Shown here: one piece after another, positions 35,925 through 43,980 of the stretch
Layout of the letters: each line of letters opens with the position of its first letter
How positions within the stretch are numbered: the first letter of the stretch is position 1
Assembly (NCBI RefSeq): GCF_001866075.3
Contig: NZ_CP063356.1
Span: forward strand, 5,012,164-5,076,163
Origin: Anaerobacillus isosaccharinicus
Lineage (GTDB): Bacteria; Bacillota; Bacilli; Bacillales; Anaerobacillaceae
Length of the DNA: 64,000 bases
Direction of reading: 5' to 3'
Position numbers and translations under genes: made by a program
The notes under the pieces: generated by a model
What the model was told of the DNA's origin: nothing
Database searches by the model: none
The model's input: only the letters and a program-made list of their open reading frames with translations

Positions 35925-37358
35925 TTGTTACCTCAAATTATAACCTATTTACTTACTTTTATAAACTACCAAGAACAAGTAATTCGAACGCTCCTTACCC
36001 TTTTAATAGGGAAGAGCATGTTTGATAAACCGACTGAGGCTCCAGTTAATAAACCATATCGCAAGCTTCAAGTTGATGATCTACCGATCATTGAAGTTCC
36101 AAAAAAACTAGATTTTCAAGTTTTATTAACCGAGCATCTTAAGTCTAAAGGTAAACCTCTCAAACCAGTACAAAGACGGTCGAATTCAACACCCGTTCCT
36201 TCATCAATGAAATGTCCTACGTGTGGTGCTCCATCTGATTATTTGTATGCGAACAATGGAGCGAAAGGACAATTTCAATGTAAGGTGTGTTCATGTCTTT
36301 TCAGTGAGAGAAATCGATATCTCAAGGAAGCAATCCTGAAATGCCCTCACTGTTCAAAAACACTTGAAAAAGTGAAGGAAAGAAAAGACTTCCATGTGTA
36401 CAAGTGTAAAAACGACGCTTGTTCTTATTACCAACATAAACGTAATGCGATGACTCAAAAAGAGAAAAATCGGTTCAAAGAAGATCCTCAAGCCTTTAAA
36501 CTTCGCTATATTTACCGCCAGTTTCACATTGATTTTCAACCATTAGCGAAGCATTCACCAAAGAGACCACGAGTTGATCTATCAAGAATTTATGTGTCTC
36601 CACATACGCTTGGATTGATATTGACTTATCACGTCAATTATGGACTTTCAGCCCGTAAAACAGCAGCGCTGATGAAAGACGTACATGGTGTTTCAATCTC
36701 TCGTCAAAGCATTTTAAATTACGAAAATAGTGTGGCCTTGTGGTTGAAACCGTATATTGATCACTATCCTTATGAGCTTTCAGATCAATTCTGCGGTGAC
36801 GAAACGTACATCCGTGTGAATGGCCGTTGGCATTACCTATTTTTCTTTTTTGATGCCGTAAAGAAAGTCATTCTCTCTTATCCTGTGTCACCTAACCGAG
36901 ACACAGCTACAGCTATTAAAGCGATAGACGAAGTGTTGTTAAAGCTTAGGAAAATCCCAGAAAACCTAACTTTCGTTGTCGATGGCAATCCCATTTACTT
37001 ATTAGCACAACACTTTTTTGCCCAGCATCAAATCCCGTTTGAGGTGATTCAGGTAATTGGCTTAACCAACGAAGACGAGGTATCAAAGGAATATCGACCT
37101 CTCAAACAAATTATCGAGCGGCTAAATCGTACCTTTAAAGGAAACTATCGATCCACTCATGGTTTCGGGTCAGAACATGGTTCTGTTTCTTTTGTGACCT
37201 TGTTCGTTGCTTACTTTAACTTTCTAAGACCACATTCAGCATTGGAAGGAAAAGTACCAGTAACACTTCCTGAGCTAGAAAAGCTTCCAAACATGCCAGC
37301 TAGATGGACAACTCTTATTGGTCTTGCCCAGGACTGGATAAGTAAGCAAACTGCCTAA
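35925..37358 (+). CDS. DDE transposase with N-terminal zinc fingers
   Basis: A basic head is followed by a zinc-ribbon region (CPTCGAPS...CKVCSC, CPHCSKT...CKNDACSYY). Next come a helix-turn-helix-like stretch (YGLSARKTAALMKDVHGVSISRQSI) and a DDE core: CGDETYIRVNGRWHYL (first Asp), VVDGNPIY (second Asp) and IIERLNRTFKGNYR (Glu). The core resembles the IS240/IS6 type. A frame opens at 35877, but AAAGGAAAG lies 7 nt before a TTG at 35925, giving 477 aa. It is intact and probably active. Confidence 0.88.
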   Translation: MLPQIITYLLTFINYQEQVIRTLLTLLIGKSMFDKPTEAPVNKPYRKLQVDDLPIIEVPKKLDFQVLLTEHLKSKGKPLKPVQRRSNSTPVPSSMKCPTCGAPSDYLYANNGAKGQFQCKVCSCLFSERNRYLKEAILKCPHCSKTLEKVKERKDFHVYKCKNDACSYYQHKRNAMTQKEKNRFKEDPQAFKLRYIYRQFHIDFQPLAKHSPKRPRVDLSRIYVSPHTLGLILTYHVNYGLSARKTAALMKDVHGVSISRQSILNYENSVALWLKPYIDHYPYELSDQFCGDETYIRVNGRWHYLFFFFDAVKKVILSYPVSPNRDTATAIKAIDEVLLKLRKIPENLTFVVDGNPIYLLAQHFFAQHQIPFEVIQVIGLTNEDEVSKEYRPLKQIIERLNRTFKGNYRSTHGFGSEHGSVSFVTLFVAYFNFLRPHSALEGKVPVTLPELEKLPNMPARWTTLIGLAQDWISKQTA

Positions 37359-37384
37359 CTTTTGTTTAACTGAGCCCTTTCTAG

Positions 37385-37533
37385 CCATCGGCGGAGCGTA
37401 CTCTTGACAAACCGAACTTGCCAATGGTTTAAAATGGAAATACCAAGGGCTTATTTAGCTATGCCTTCTTTTGTCCTCTTCGCCCTTGTTAAACCTCTCG
37501 CTAAACCATTGGCGTGTTTGTCAAGAGCGATGG
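37385..37533. repeat. Nested inverted repeat in the IS 3' region, copy 1
   Basis: CCATCG, CTCTTGACAAAC and CCAATGGTTTA (37385-37431) are mirrored by TAAACCATTGG, GTTTGTCAAGAG and CGATGG (37502-37533). CAAGGGC/GCCCTTG form an inner stem. A 96-residue frame runs through it but has no Shine-Dalgarno and follows the palindrome, so I do not call a gene. Confidence 0.8.
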
Positions 37534-37606
37534 CGGGAGCTACCACCAGATTAATTGGTAGAAAGTGTCATCAGCCTTTAGTTTTCATAGAACTTTTGAC
37601 ACTACC

Positions 37607-37792
37607 AAAATTCTCTAACTACGCATATCTCTACTATTTTACAACGTTACTATTCCCGATTATGTATAAAATTAATTGTCGAAAGCTAATATAACCATTA
37701 TATAAAGAGGTCAGAAGTCAGACAACTGTTTTTTTATAAAGTTAATGAAAAGAAGTGCCTCGAAGCAGCTCTTTTTAAAAACTCTACACTTT
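37607..37792. other. Gap between IS copy 1 and xerD
   Basis: The right target duplication is at 37607-37615. Near 37745-37792 the sequence AGTGCCTCGAAGCAGC...ACTCTACACTTTT resembles the centre and one arm of the heptad repeat. No gene is visible. Confidence 0.5.
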
Positions 37793-38683
37793 TTATGCTC
37801 TCGGATGAAAATTTGTATATACATCTTTCAATCTCGTTTTTGTTACATGGGTATAGATTTGGGTCGTGGAAATGTCAACATGTCCTAGCATCTCTTGAAC
37901 CGCCCGTAAGTCTGCCCCATTTTCTAACAAATGAGTAGCAAAAGAATGACGTAACGTGTGTGGGGTAAGTTCCTTTTCAATTTTTGCATCTTTACTAATT
38001 TTTTTTAATATTTTCCAAAATCCTTGCCTTGATAAACTTGTCCCATGATGATTTACAAATAAAAAATCATGGTTATTCTTTTTCATTAACATTGCTCTCG
38101 AAAAATTAATATACTTACTAAGCGCTTCGGTCGCTAATTTACCAATAGGAATAATTCTTTCTTTGTTCCCTTTGCCTATACATTGGATAAACCCCATGGA
38201 TAGGTGAACGTCTTGTAGTTTAAGTGAACATAGCTCTGAAACACGAATCCCTGTAGCGTAGAGTAGCTCTAGCATTGCTTTATTTCGAAAATCGAATGGT
38301 GTAGTAGTATTTGGTGCTGATAACAGGGCATCTACTTCGTCAAATGAAAGAACTTTCGGTAATTTCCGCTCTTGCTTCGGGGTTTCAATATGAACGGAAG
38401 GATCGTTTACCGTTTGTCTCTCACGTAAAAGAAATTGATGAAATGATCGAATAGAAGCTATCGTTCTAGCAATTGTTGTAGACGCTCGTCCTTCTTCTTT
38501 TAAAAAGAATAAATAGTTCATAATATCAATTCGGGTAACATCATTTAAGGAATTCATTTGCTCTACATTTAATAAATATTGAGTGTACTTTGTAAGGTCT
38601 CTTTTGTAAGAATCAATGGTATTTTTAGCCAACCCTTTTTCTACGATTATAAAATGCAGAAAATCTTCTATCTGATTTTTCAT
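37793..38683 (-). CDS. xerD: Tyrosine recombinase XerD
   Basis: The enzyme acts with XerC at the dif site to resolve chromosome dimers. An N-terminal SAM-like core-binding domain ([19 protein letters not shown]...) precedes the catalytic domain. Its residues are Arg in [12 protein letters not shown], HxxR in [15 protein letters not shown], and His and Tyr in [15 protein letters not shown]. The ATG at 38683 follows AAGGAG and gives 296 aa, the B. subtilis length; a frame to 38716 overlaps yqzK. Confidence 0.95.
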   Translation of the reverse strand: MKNQIEDFLHFIIVEKGLAKNTIDSYKRDLTKYTQYLLNVEQMNSLNDVTRIDIMNYLFFLKEEGRASTTIARTIASIRSFHQFLLRERQTVNDPSVHIETPKQERKLPKVLSFDEVDALLSAPNTTTPFDFRNKAMLELLYATGIRVSELCSLKLQDVHLSMGFIQCIGKGNKERIIPIGKLATEALSKYINFSRAMLMKKNNHDFLFVNHHGTSLSRQGFWKILKKISKDAKIEKELTPHTLRHSFATHLLENGADLRAVQEMLGHVDISTTQIYTHVTKTRLKDVYTNFHPRA

Positions 38684-38705
38684 GATAACTCCTTGTTTCA
38701 AGCTA

Positions 38706-38939
38706 TCACTCACCAAAATGATAGAAAAACATAAGTCGATCTAAAAAGCCATTTCGTTCAACTGGTTCAGCCATTTGAACGACTTTAACTGCTCTTCCTT
38801 TCGGCTCATCATAGCGATGATAACTCTCATATTCTTGACTCACCCATAGAATACCATAATAAAACAATAACGTGCACCCCATAAATAGCAGAAATACGCG
38901 TATTGTGTCCCAAGCAACAGAAAAGAAGTTCTTAATCAT
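38706..38939 (-). CDS. yqzK: YqzK-like membrane protein (DUF4227)
   Basis: A 77-aa protein with one membrane helix (about 11-30, [23 protein letters not shown]) and a short outer part ending FYHFGE. A frame extends to 39059, but AGGAGGG lies before the ATG at 38939 and the family is about 75 aa. It sits between fur and xerD, as in B. subtilis. The function is unknown. Confidence 0.85.
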   Translation of the reverse strand: MIKNFFSVAWDTIRVFLLFMGCTLLFYYGILWVSQEYESYHRYDEPKGRAVKVVQMAEPVERNGFLDRLMFFYHFGE

Positions 38940-39093
38940 TTGGTGTGCCCTCCTAAGGTCTAAAATATCCTTAGTACAAGATATGCCAAAAACAAGAAGC
39001 TCTATACCTTTATTTAAAGGAAATTTATTTATCCTATCACTAAATTTAATATTCATCACGATACCTATGTTAATGGAAAACTTTTTTCAATAT

Positions 39094-39122
39094 AAAAAAA
39101 CCTTCCAAACTAAAGGAAGGTT
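39094..39122 (-). terminator. Terminator of fur
   Basis: AACCTTCC-tttagttt-GGAAGGTT with a TTTTTTATA tail. It begins at the fur stop codon. Confidence 0.9.
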
Positions 39123-39570
39123 ATTCTGGTTTATTCTCTTGGCATCGACTGCAAATTCCATGGAAAGTTAGACGATGATCTTTAACTTGAAAATTCCAAT
39201 GTTCCTCAACAATCTTTTCTACGTCACCTAGTAAATCTTCTTGAATTTCATCTACTGCTCCACACTCAATACACACTAAATGATGATGGAAATGAGCTGC
39301 CCCTTCTTGACGTAAATCATAGCGCGAAACACCATCACCAAAGTTAATTTTGTCTACAACCTTCAATTCACTAAGTAGTTCTAGTGTCCGATATACTGTA
39401 GCTAAGCCTATTTCAGGAGATTTCTCTTTTACTAAAAGATAAACATCCTCTGCGCTCAAATGATCTTCTTCGTGCTCTAATAGCACGCGAACTGTCGCCT
39501 CTCGTTGTGGAGTAAGCTTGTAGCTTTGAGAATGCAACTGTTTTTTAATACGCTCTATTCTTTTTTCCAT
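39121..39570 (-). CDS. fur: Ferric uptake regulator Fur
   Basis: A metal-dependent repressor. The winged-helix DNA-binding half includes SYKLTPQREATVRVLL and PEIGLATVYRTLELLSEL. The dimerisation half has HFHHHLVCIECG with its first CxxC, and CSRC as the second structural zinc CxxC. 149 aa is normal. The context (spoIIM upstream, yqzK-xerD downstream) is that of B. subtilis fur rather than zur or perR. It has its own promoter next to a PerR-like box. Confidence 0.93.
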   Translation of the reverse strand: MEKRIERIKKQLHSQSYKLTPQREATVRVLLEHEEDHLSAEDVYLLVKEKSPEIGLATVYRTLELLSELKVVDKINFGDGVSRYDLRQEGAAHFHHHLVCIECGAVDEIQEDLLGDVEKIVEEHWNFQVKDHRLTFHGICSRCQENKPE

Positions 39571-39609
39571 ACTCTAATGCCCCTCCCGAAAAGCCGATTA
39601 CATGGCTCA

Positions 39610-39638
39610 ATTATACTCAATATTCGAAAAGAGGTCAA
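39610..39638 (-). promoter_or_regulatory. Sigma-A promoter of fur
   Basis: TTGACC, a 17-nt spacer and TATAAT lie on the minus strand, 40 bp before the ATG. Confidence 0.85.
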
Positions 39639-39639
39639 A

Positions 39640-39654
39640 TTAAAATCATTATAA
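39640..39654 (-). promoter_or_regulatory. PerR-box-like operator of fur
   Basis: TTATAATGATTTTAA differs at one position from the PerR consensus TTATAATNATTATAA. It ends 1 bp upstream of the fur -35, where PerR could repress. PerR control of fur is known in B. subtilis. Confidence 0.7.
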
Positions 39655-39706
39655 TAAATAATTTATAATAATTTTCAATTTAAAATTATTATAAAATATA
39701 TAACAA

Positions 39707-40351
39707 TTACATCCAATTAACAACCATCCTCATTAAATTAGGTGAAACATATGCTTCAAAACCAGACGCAATCGCTAATACTGCACCAATACATAAAACT
39801 AATACTGAATACCTTAAAAATTGCTGAAAAATTGGTTCATGGCTCCGTTTAATAAACTGATGACGGATCATCTTTAACGAAAAAGATACTGAAGCAGTAG
39901 CGATTATGATAAATGCTGGAACTAAAATAAAGTTTTGTGGCATTACTGATGCAAATGATAATAAAAAACCATTCATTCCTAATTGATTTACTAAAAAACC
40001 TACAGTAAACCCAACGACTACACCTTTGATAAATAGTAAAACTAAGATTATTGGAAGCCCTATAATCGTAAGACCCAGCACCCACATCAAGCCAATATAT
40101 TTTACATAGTGGGCAAAACTTTGAGAAAACATCGCTGCTGAATCTGCTAGTTGTCCATCAGCTACTTGTCCAAAAAATTGTGTTAAATATATATGTAAAT
40201 CATGTCTTTGACCAAGATTTAAACTATTTACGATGATCGCACCAAAAATGATCCCCATTAAAAATAAAACAATTGTAAAAATATAAATTGAACGATTTTC
40301 TTCTATATGATAAGCAACCAACTGCCTAATCCCGCTTGCCTTCCTTCTCAT
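39707..40351 (-). CDS. spoIIM: Stage II sporulation protein M
   Basis: A mother-cell membrane protein of the SpoIIDMP complex that dissolves septal peptidoglycan during engulfment. It has five hydrophobic segments and a positively charged N-terminus (MRRKASGIRQLVAYHIEENRS). GAGGAGGAGAACG precedes the ATG at 40351, giving 214 aa as in B. subtilis; an ATG five codons earlier is less likely. A sigma-E-like promoter lies upstream. Confidence 0.93.
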   Translation of the reverse strand: MRRKASGIRQLVAYHIEENRSIYIFTIVLFLMGIIFGAIIVNSLNLGQRHDLHIYLTQFFGQVADGQLADSAAMFSQSFAHYVKYIGLMWVLGLTIIGLPIILVLLFIKGVVVGFTVGFLVNQLGMNGFLLSFASVMPQNFILVPAFIIIATASVSFSLKMIRHQFIKRSHEPIFQQFLRYSVLVLCIGAVLAIASGFEAYVSPNLMRMVVNWM

Positions 40352-40395
40352 CGTTCTCCTCCTCATCTTTCTTTGTAATAGAGTTCTTCTACTTC

Positions 40396-40424
40396 ACTCT
40401 ATGAAATAAAAGTCCCTTCTATGA
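40396..40424 (-). promoter_or_regulatory. Sigma-E-like promoter of spoIIM
   Basis: TCATAGA, a 14-nt spacer and CATAGAGT approximate the sigma-E consensus, 44 bp before the ATG. spoIIM is a sigma-E gene in B. subtilis. Confidence 0.55.
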
Positions 40425-40468
40425 CAAATTAATAGAAAAGGTTTTGTTTTGTTAATAATTGGACAATA

Positions 40469-40712
40469 AAAATAGAAGCTGGAACAAAAGTGTTTTAATC
40501 AATGAGAAATCCGAACGAAATGCTAGTTGATGCATACCCTCCGCTTCGGAAATATACTTCGCTTTCCGCGGGCGGCTGGTTAGCCTCCTCGTGCTTACGC
40601 ACTGTGGGGTCTCACCCTTGCCTTTAATCCCGCCGGAGTCTTCGTATATTTCCTCCACTATGGGTTTATATAGTTCGGATTCTCAGTTAAGCACTTTAGT
40701 TATGTACCAGCC
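40469..40712. repeat. MITE-like dispersed element
   Basis: The element is bounded by inverted motifs (AGCTGGAACAAAAGTG with GTACCAGCC; GAGAAATCCGAAC with GTTCGGATTCTC). Its core is GC-rich: TTTCCGCGGGCGGCTGG, TAGCCTCCTCGTGC and TGTGGGGTCTCACCC. I recall this core as a common non-coding repeat in Bacillus relatives. A 68-residue frame inside it is not a gene. It separates spoIIM from the EndoQ-like gene. Confidence 0.75.
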
Positions 40713-40738
40713 TCTTTAAGTTTTTTTATTATTTATAA

Positions 40739-40770
40739 TTTCATTCTACATTTTACATTCTACATTCTAG
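40739..40770. repeat. Partial heptad repeat (right arm only)
   Basis: ATTCTACATTTTACATTCTA units abut the stop of the EndoQ-like gene. They match the right arm of the palindromic heptad repeats. Confidence 0.55.
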
Positions 40771-40772
40771 AA

Positions 40773-41951
40773 TTACTTAACCTTCCCATACTTCCCTCCA
40801 CCACCTATATCAAAAAATAGTTCACCAGTTCTTGCTTTTAAAATATAATCAACAATTTTATTTGAGACAACCTTTTCTAGCTGTTCTTTTGTGGCAAAGT
40901 GAATGATATTCATTTCCGTATCAAAATACTGTCTAAGTTTTTCTAATGTCTTTGGTCCTAGAGTGGGAATAAATTGCAATGGGACTTGGTGGACGTAAGG
41001 TGGACGTTGCCGCTTAGGTACATTTTCGTCCTTATTCATAGACAACTCAATAATTCTTGCTGCAACACCTTTTGTGTAGGAACGGTTTTTGCATTGAGGA
41101 CATCCTTCCTCTTTATGCTCGTCATCTATCGCTTCAAAGCACTGTTCACAAGTTGTTTGATAATACTTCCCTAACAGTGGATTTAATCCATAGTTACATT
41201 CTATCTCTCTTCCTGCTTCACCTTTTATCGCTCTATTTAATTCCTCGAAGCTTGGTTGTTTCATTTTTATTTTTTGATATTCACGAGCAATATTGGCTAA
41301 TGAATGGGCATCTGAATTGGTTAAAAAAGAAAAATGCTGTAGTTCACCTACTTCGTCTGCCATTAAAGTATCTGAGCTAAGACCCAACTCAATCCCATCA
41401 ATCATCGTTAGATCAAACACCTCAGTAACACTTTTTTCAACCCCCTTACCGTAAAGGCTTTTAAAAGGGGTAAACACATGAGCTGGAATAAATAAACCAC
41501 CTAACTCTTTTACCTTTTTTTGAAGCGTAATCCCATCTTCATACATTCGTTGTGTACTTAAGGTAACATTCGTGACTCTTTCGGCTAACCAGTCAGAAAA
41601 AAGCTTCATCATTTTTAGATAAGGAAAATAAACGAGAACGTGGATTGGACCTTTACTATGCTCATCATAAACTTCAATTTCTGAACCTAAGATTAAAGTA
41701 ATCTTCTCTTTGTAACAGAGTCCTCCTTGTTCCTTTTCAATGAATTCCCCTCTATCTACTAGCTCTTGCAGTTGCAAAAGCACTTCAGGAACATGGCAAT
41801 CTATAATCCCGATTAAATCGAGACCTTTTACATCCCGAGCAACATTTAATACATTTTCCAATGTCATTGATTTTGACGCCGTAATTTTTACCGGCTTTCC
41901 TGTGGATGTTGAGCCTAAATGAATATGTAAATCAACGAAAAATGAGTTCAA
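40773..41951 (-). CDS. yqxK: PHP-domain nuclease-like protein (YqxK/EndoQ-like)
   Basis: An N-terminal PHP metal domain (DLHIHLGSTSTGKPVKIT, GIIDCHVPE, LTNSDAHSLANIAREY) precedes a zinc-finger segment (CEQCFEAIDDEHKEEGCPQC). A C-terminal helix-hairpin-helix-like stretch (FIPTLGPKTLEKLRQYF) follows. This layout resembles endonuclease Q/TIGR00375 proteins, so DNA repair is plausible. I chose a TTG at 41951 (AAAGGTGG upstream, just after the nudF stop); a GTG at 41966 would add five residues. It is co-directional with nudF. Confidence 0.8.
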   Translation of the reverse strand: MNSFFVDLHIHLGSTSTGKPVKITASKSMTLENVLNVARDVKGLDLIGIIDCHVPEVLLQLQELVDRGEFIEKEQGGLCYKEKITLILGSEIEVYDEHSKGPIHVLVYFPYLKMMKLFSDWLAERVTNVTLSTQRMYEDGITLQKKVKELGGLFIPAHVFTPFKSLYGKGVEKSVTEVFDLTMIDGIELGLSSDTLMADEVGELQHFSFLTNSDAHSLANIAREYQKIKMKQPSFEELNRAIKGEAGREIECNYGLNPLLGKYYQTTCEQCFEAIDDEHKEEGCPQCKNRSYTKGVAARIIELSMNKDENVPKRQRPPYVHQVPLQFIPTLGPKTLEKLRQYFDTEMNIIHFATKEQLEKVVSNKIVDYILKARTGELFFDIGGGGKYGKVK

Positions 41952-41952
41952 C

Positions 41953-42498
41953 TTATTCCAAGCCACCTTTAAGCTTTAAAAATTGAATTGCAAATACTGT
42001 CTTCGCATCATGGATCAATTGTTGTTCGATTAACTGCTCAGCTTCCTGTAAAGAAACTTCCATTAAAGCTAAAAATTCATCATCATCAAAATTAACTTCT
42101 CCGACCTCAATATCATCCGTAAAGTAAATATGTATGATTTCATCAGCAAAACCTGGTGATGTATAAAAAGATGTAACAAATTTCAAATTCATAGCTTTAT
42201 AACCGGTTTCTTCTTCTAACTCACGCTTTGCACACTCAAGTGGATCTTCACCTTTTTCTAACTTTCCTGCTGGAATTTCAATAATCGTCTTTTCTAATGG
42301 TTTCCTAAACTGCTTTACTAATAAAATCTTGTTGTCTTTTGTTAAAGCAATAATTGCGACCGCACCTGGGTGATGGACTATTTCCCGTTTACTCACATTT
42401 CCGTCTGGAAGTTCCACATCTTTTACAACTAAATCAATGACCTTACCATTAAAAATAAGATTAGTCGTTAATGTTTTTTCATAAAATTCTTGTTTCAT
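41953..42498 (-). CDS. nudF: ADP-ribose pyrophosphatase NudF
   Basis: A Nudix hydrolase that cleaves ADP-ribose. The Nudix box reads GKLEKGEDPLECAKRELEEETGY, with the downstream proline-type ADPRase context YTSPGFADEIIH. 181 aa; AAAGGAGCGG precedes the ATG. It is in the spoIIM-yqxK-nudF arrangement of B. subtilis (nudF = yqkG). Confidence 0.93.
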   Translation of the reverse strand: MKQEFYEKTLTTNLIFNGKVIDLVVKDVELPDGNVSKREIVHHPGAVAIIALTKDNKILLVKQFRKPLEKTIIEIPAGKLEKGEDPLECAKRELEEETGYKAMNLKFVTSFYTSPGFADEIIHIYFTDDIEVGEVNFDDDEFLALMEVSLQEAEQLIEQQLIHDAKTVFAIQFLKLKGGLE

Positions 42499-42564
42499 TG
42501 TTACCGCTCCTTTTTGTTCTTTATATTAACTGAAAAAAACCTATTCTAAATCTAAAATCTCCTT

Positions 42565-42572
42565 CATACATT
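42565..42572 (+). promoter_or_regulatory. Sigma-E-like -10 of mciZ
   Basis: CATACATT matches the sigma-E -10 consensus fully, 53 bp before the mciZ ATG. The -35 at 13-nt spacing (TCTAAAT) is weak. Mother-cell expression of mciZ is known in B. subtilis. Confidence 0.45.
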
Positions 42573-42624
42573 CTATCATAGCTTGTCTAAACAGCTGGAC
42601 AAGCATTTGAGAGGAGAGATTTCA

Positions 42625-42762
42625 ATGAAAATTTACGTTCAAGAACAGAAGGTTACATTGGTAGGAAAAGCTTGGCAAATTAACTATATGCTAAAAAAAT
42701 ATATGAAAAAATATACAACAGTACAAGAGTGGATTGATAGTCAAAGGCCAAAGCATTCTTAA
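42625..42762 (+). CDS. mciZ: FtsZ inhibitor peptide MciZ
   Basis: A 45-aa peptide beginning MKIYVQEQKVTLVGKAW, followed by a basic helix (YMLKKYMKKY) and TTVQEWIDSQ. The VTLVGKAW...VQEWI pattern matches B. subtilis MciZ (VVLVGKAWEI...VKDWI), which caps FtsZ filaments to block division in the mother cell. AGAGGAGAGA lies 5-13 nt upstream. It sits between nudF and the yqkF region as in B. subtilis, on the strand opposite nudF. It ends 4 bp from the convergent DUF3866 gene. Confidence 0.85.
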   Translation: MKIYVQEQKVTLVGKAWQINYMLKKYMKKYTTVQEWIDSQRPKHS

Positions 42763-42766
42763 GTTA

Positions 42767-43840
42767 TTAATCGGTGTAGGAAAGAATCCATTTTACGGCT
42801 GCAGCAACACCAAGAAAAAAAACAGGGTCATCCACATACTGTCTTCCCATTGTCTTAATTGGTAGAGGGCTTTTAGTTAAACAGTGCTGAAGCAACTCTT
42901 CTAGAGGCCCGTTTTGCATCCAATGCACTTCATGCAGTTGACTTATGTCTTCTACTTGTCTCGTTATTTTTTCCTTAGTAACACCTTTTATAGTTGGAAG
43001 TGGTAGGATACTTTTTACGTATGTAAAATTCGTTAGAGGGGTCATCGTATGATGACTAATACCACGATGCCTTTCTCGTTTATCTTTTTCAGAAAGTCTT
43101 GGTACCCAAACTGGGATACCATTTAAACTGCCAATGATATTCGCCCAAGACGCCAACTCAATACCACTAAAACCATGGATCGTACCGGTACCTACAACAC
43201 CAGGACCTAGCGTTACAAAAATTAAATCACCATTTAGAACTTCAGTTGCAAACTGCAATGCAGTCTGAAGATTAACCGCTTCATAAGTTCCACCATAGGC
43301 TTGACCTATAGTAATTGTTACAAAACGCTCGTCTTTTTTTAATGTACGGACGTGCTGACTAAAGCTAAGAGGAATACTTGCTTCATCACTAATAATGACG
43401 ACCATTTTCCCGTCTTTTTTTAAGTAATCCATTCCCCAAAAACAAATGGGTATCATACTATGGAGCTCTCCAATTAACACTTTTTTGCCACGTAACGTAA
43501 ACGGTTCCTTAAATAAATGATGATAGTTACTTTCTTGTGCTTCTACCGCTAAAACTGAAAGTTGGCTTGGTAAATACCTAGCTTTAATTATATGTCCATT
43601 CGGATGATTCTCTTCCTTAGGACAAGCTCCGATAATTGCTGTAACTATATCAAGACCACCTGTTCCTAATCTAAGCTCTGTTGATGTAACATTTACTATT
43701 ACCTCATCAGTTACTTTTGCTCGTGGAGTAATTGTTAGGTATAATAACGCTCTCTTTGCTTCTGCAGATGTTTTTAGGATTTGAATTTCTTCATCTTCGT
43801 ATAATATTTCTTCTACAGTAACTCTTCTTTCTATATACAT
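42767..43840 (-). CDS. DUF3866 protein
   Basis: A 357-aa soluble protein of a conserved family with no known function. Recognisable parts are YLTITPRAKVTDEVIVN, GHIIKARYLPSQLSVLAVE, VVIISDEASIPLSFSQ and LGPGVVGTGTIHGFSGIE. Glycine-rich turns of this kind suggest a nucleotide or sugar site, which is only inference. GAGGGG lies 9 nt before the ATG at 43840; a TTG two codons earlier is possible. Confidence 0.82.
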   Translation of the reverse strand: MYIERRVTVEEILYEDEEIQILKTSAEAKRALLYLTITPRAKVTDEVIVNVTSTELRLGTGGLDIVTAIIGACPKEENHPNGHIIKARYLPSQLSVLAVEAQESNYHHLFKEPFTLRGKKVLIGELHSMIPICFWGMDYLKKDGKMVVIISDEASIPLSFSQHVRTLKKDERFVTITIGQAYGGTYEAVNLQTALQFATEVLNGDLIFVTLGPGVVGTGTIHGFSGIELASWANIIGSLNGIPVWVPRLSEKDKRERHRGISHHTMTPLTNFTYVKSILPLPTIKGVTKEKITRQVEDISQLHEVHWMQNGPLEELLQHCLTKSPLPIKTMGRQYVDDPVFFLGVAAAVKWILSYTD

Positions 43841-43980
43841 AGACAAAAACCCCTCTTTAAATATCGTAACTCTTCAAAACATTATTTCCACTCCAATGCT
43901 ATTTAACCTTCTAAATATTTGAAATCATAGGTCTACATTGATATTGTAAGGATGTAAAAACTTCCATAGGAGTGGATATC

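Larger units (their letters stand above)
35781..37606 (+). mobile_element. 1826-bp insertion sequence, copy 1 (IS6/IS240-like)
   Basis: Copies 1 and 2 have the same length and encode an identical transposase, and their common sequence ends sharply at these bases. The ends are imperfect inverted repeats (GTATTGTCAAAA against GGTAGTGTCAAAA) and different 9-bp target duplications flank each copy. One transposase gene occupies most of it. The last 250 bp hold a large inverted repeat. It sits between xerD and deoB, which are neighbours in B. subtilis, so it is an insertion into an old gene order. Confidence 0.95.

Noticed and set aside
37404-37694. 96-residue frame after the transposase, possible IS passenger gene
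   Set aside because: It runs through a nested palindrome, has no Shine-Dalgarno, and its end differs in copy 2 because it crosses the IS border.
40452-40658. 68-residue minus-strand frame
   Set aside because: It lies wholly inside the MITE-like repeat, has no Shine-Dalgarno and a low-complexity composition.
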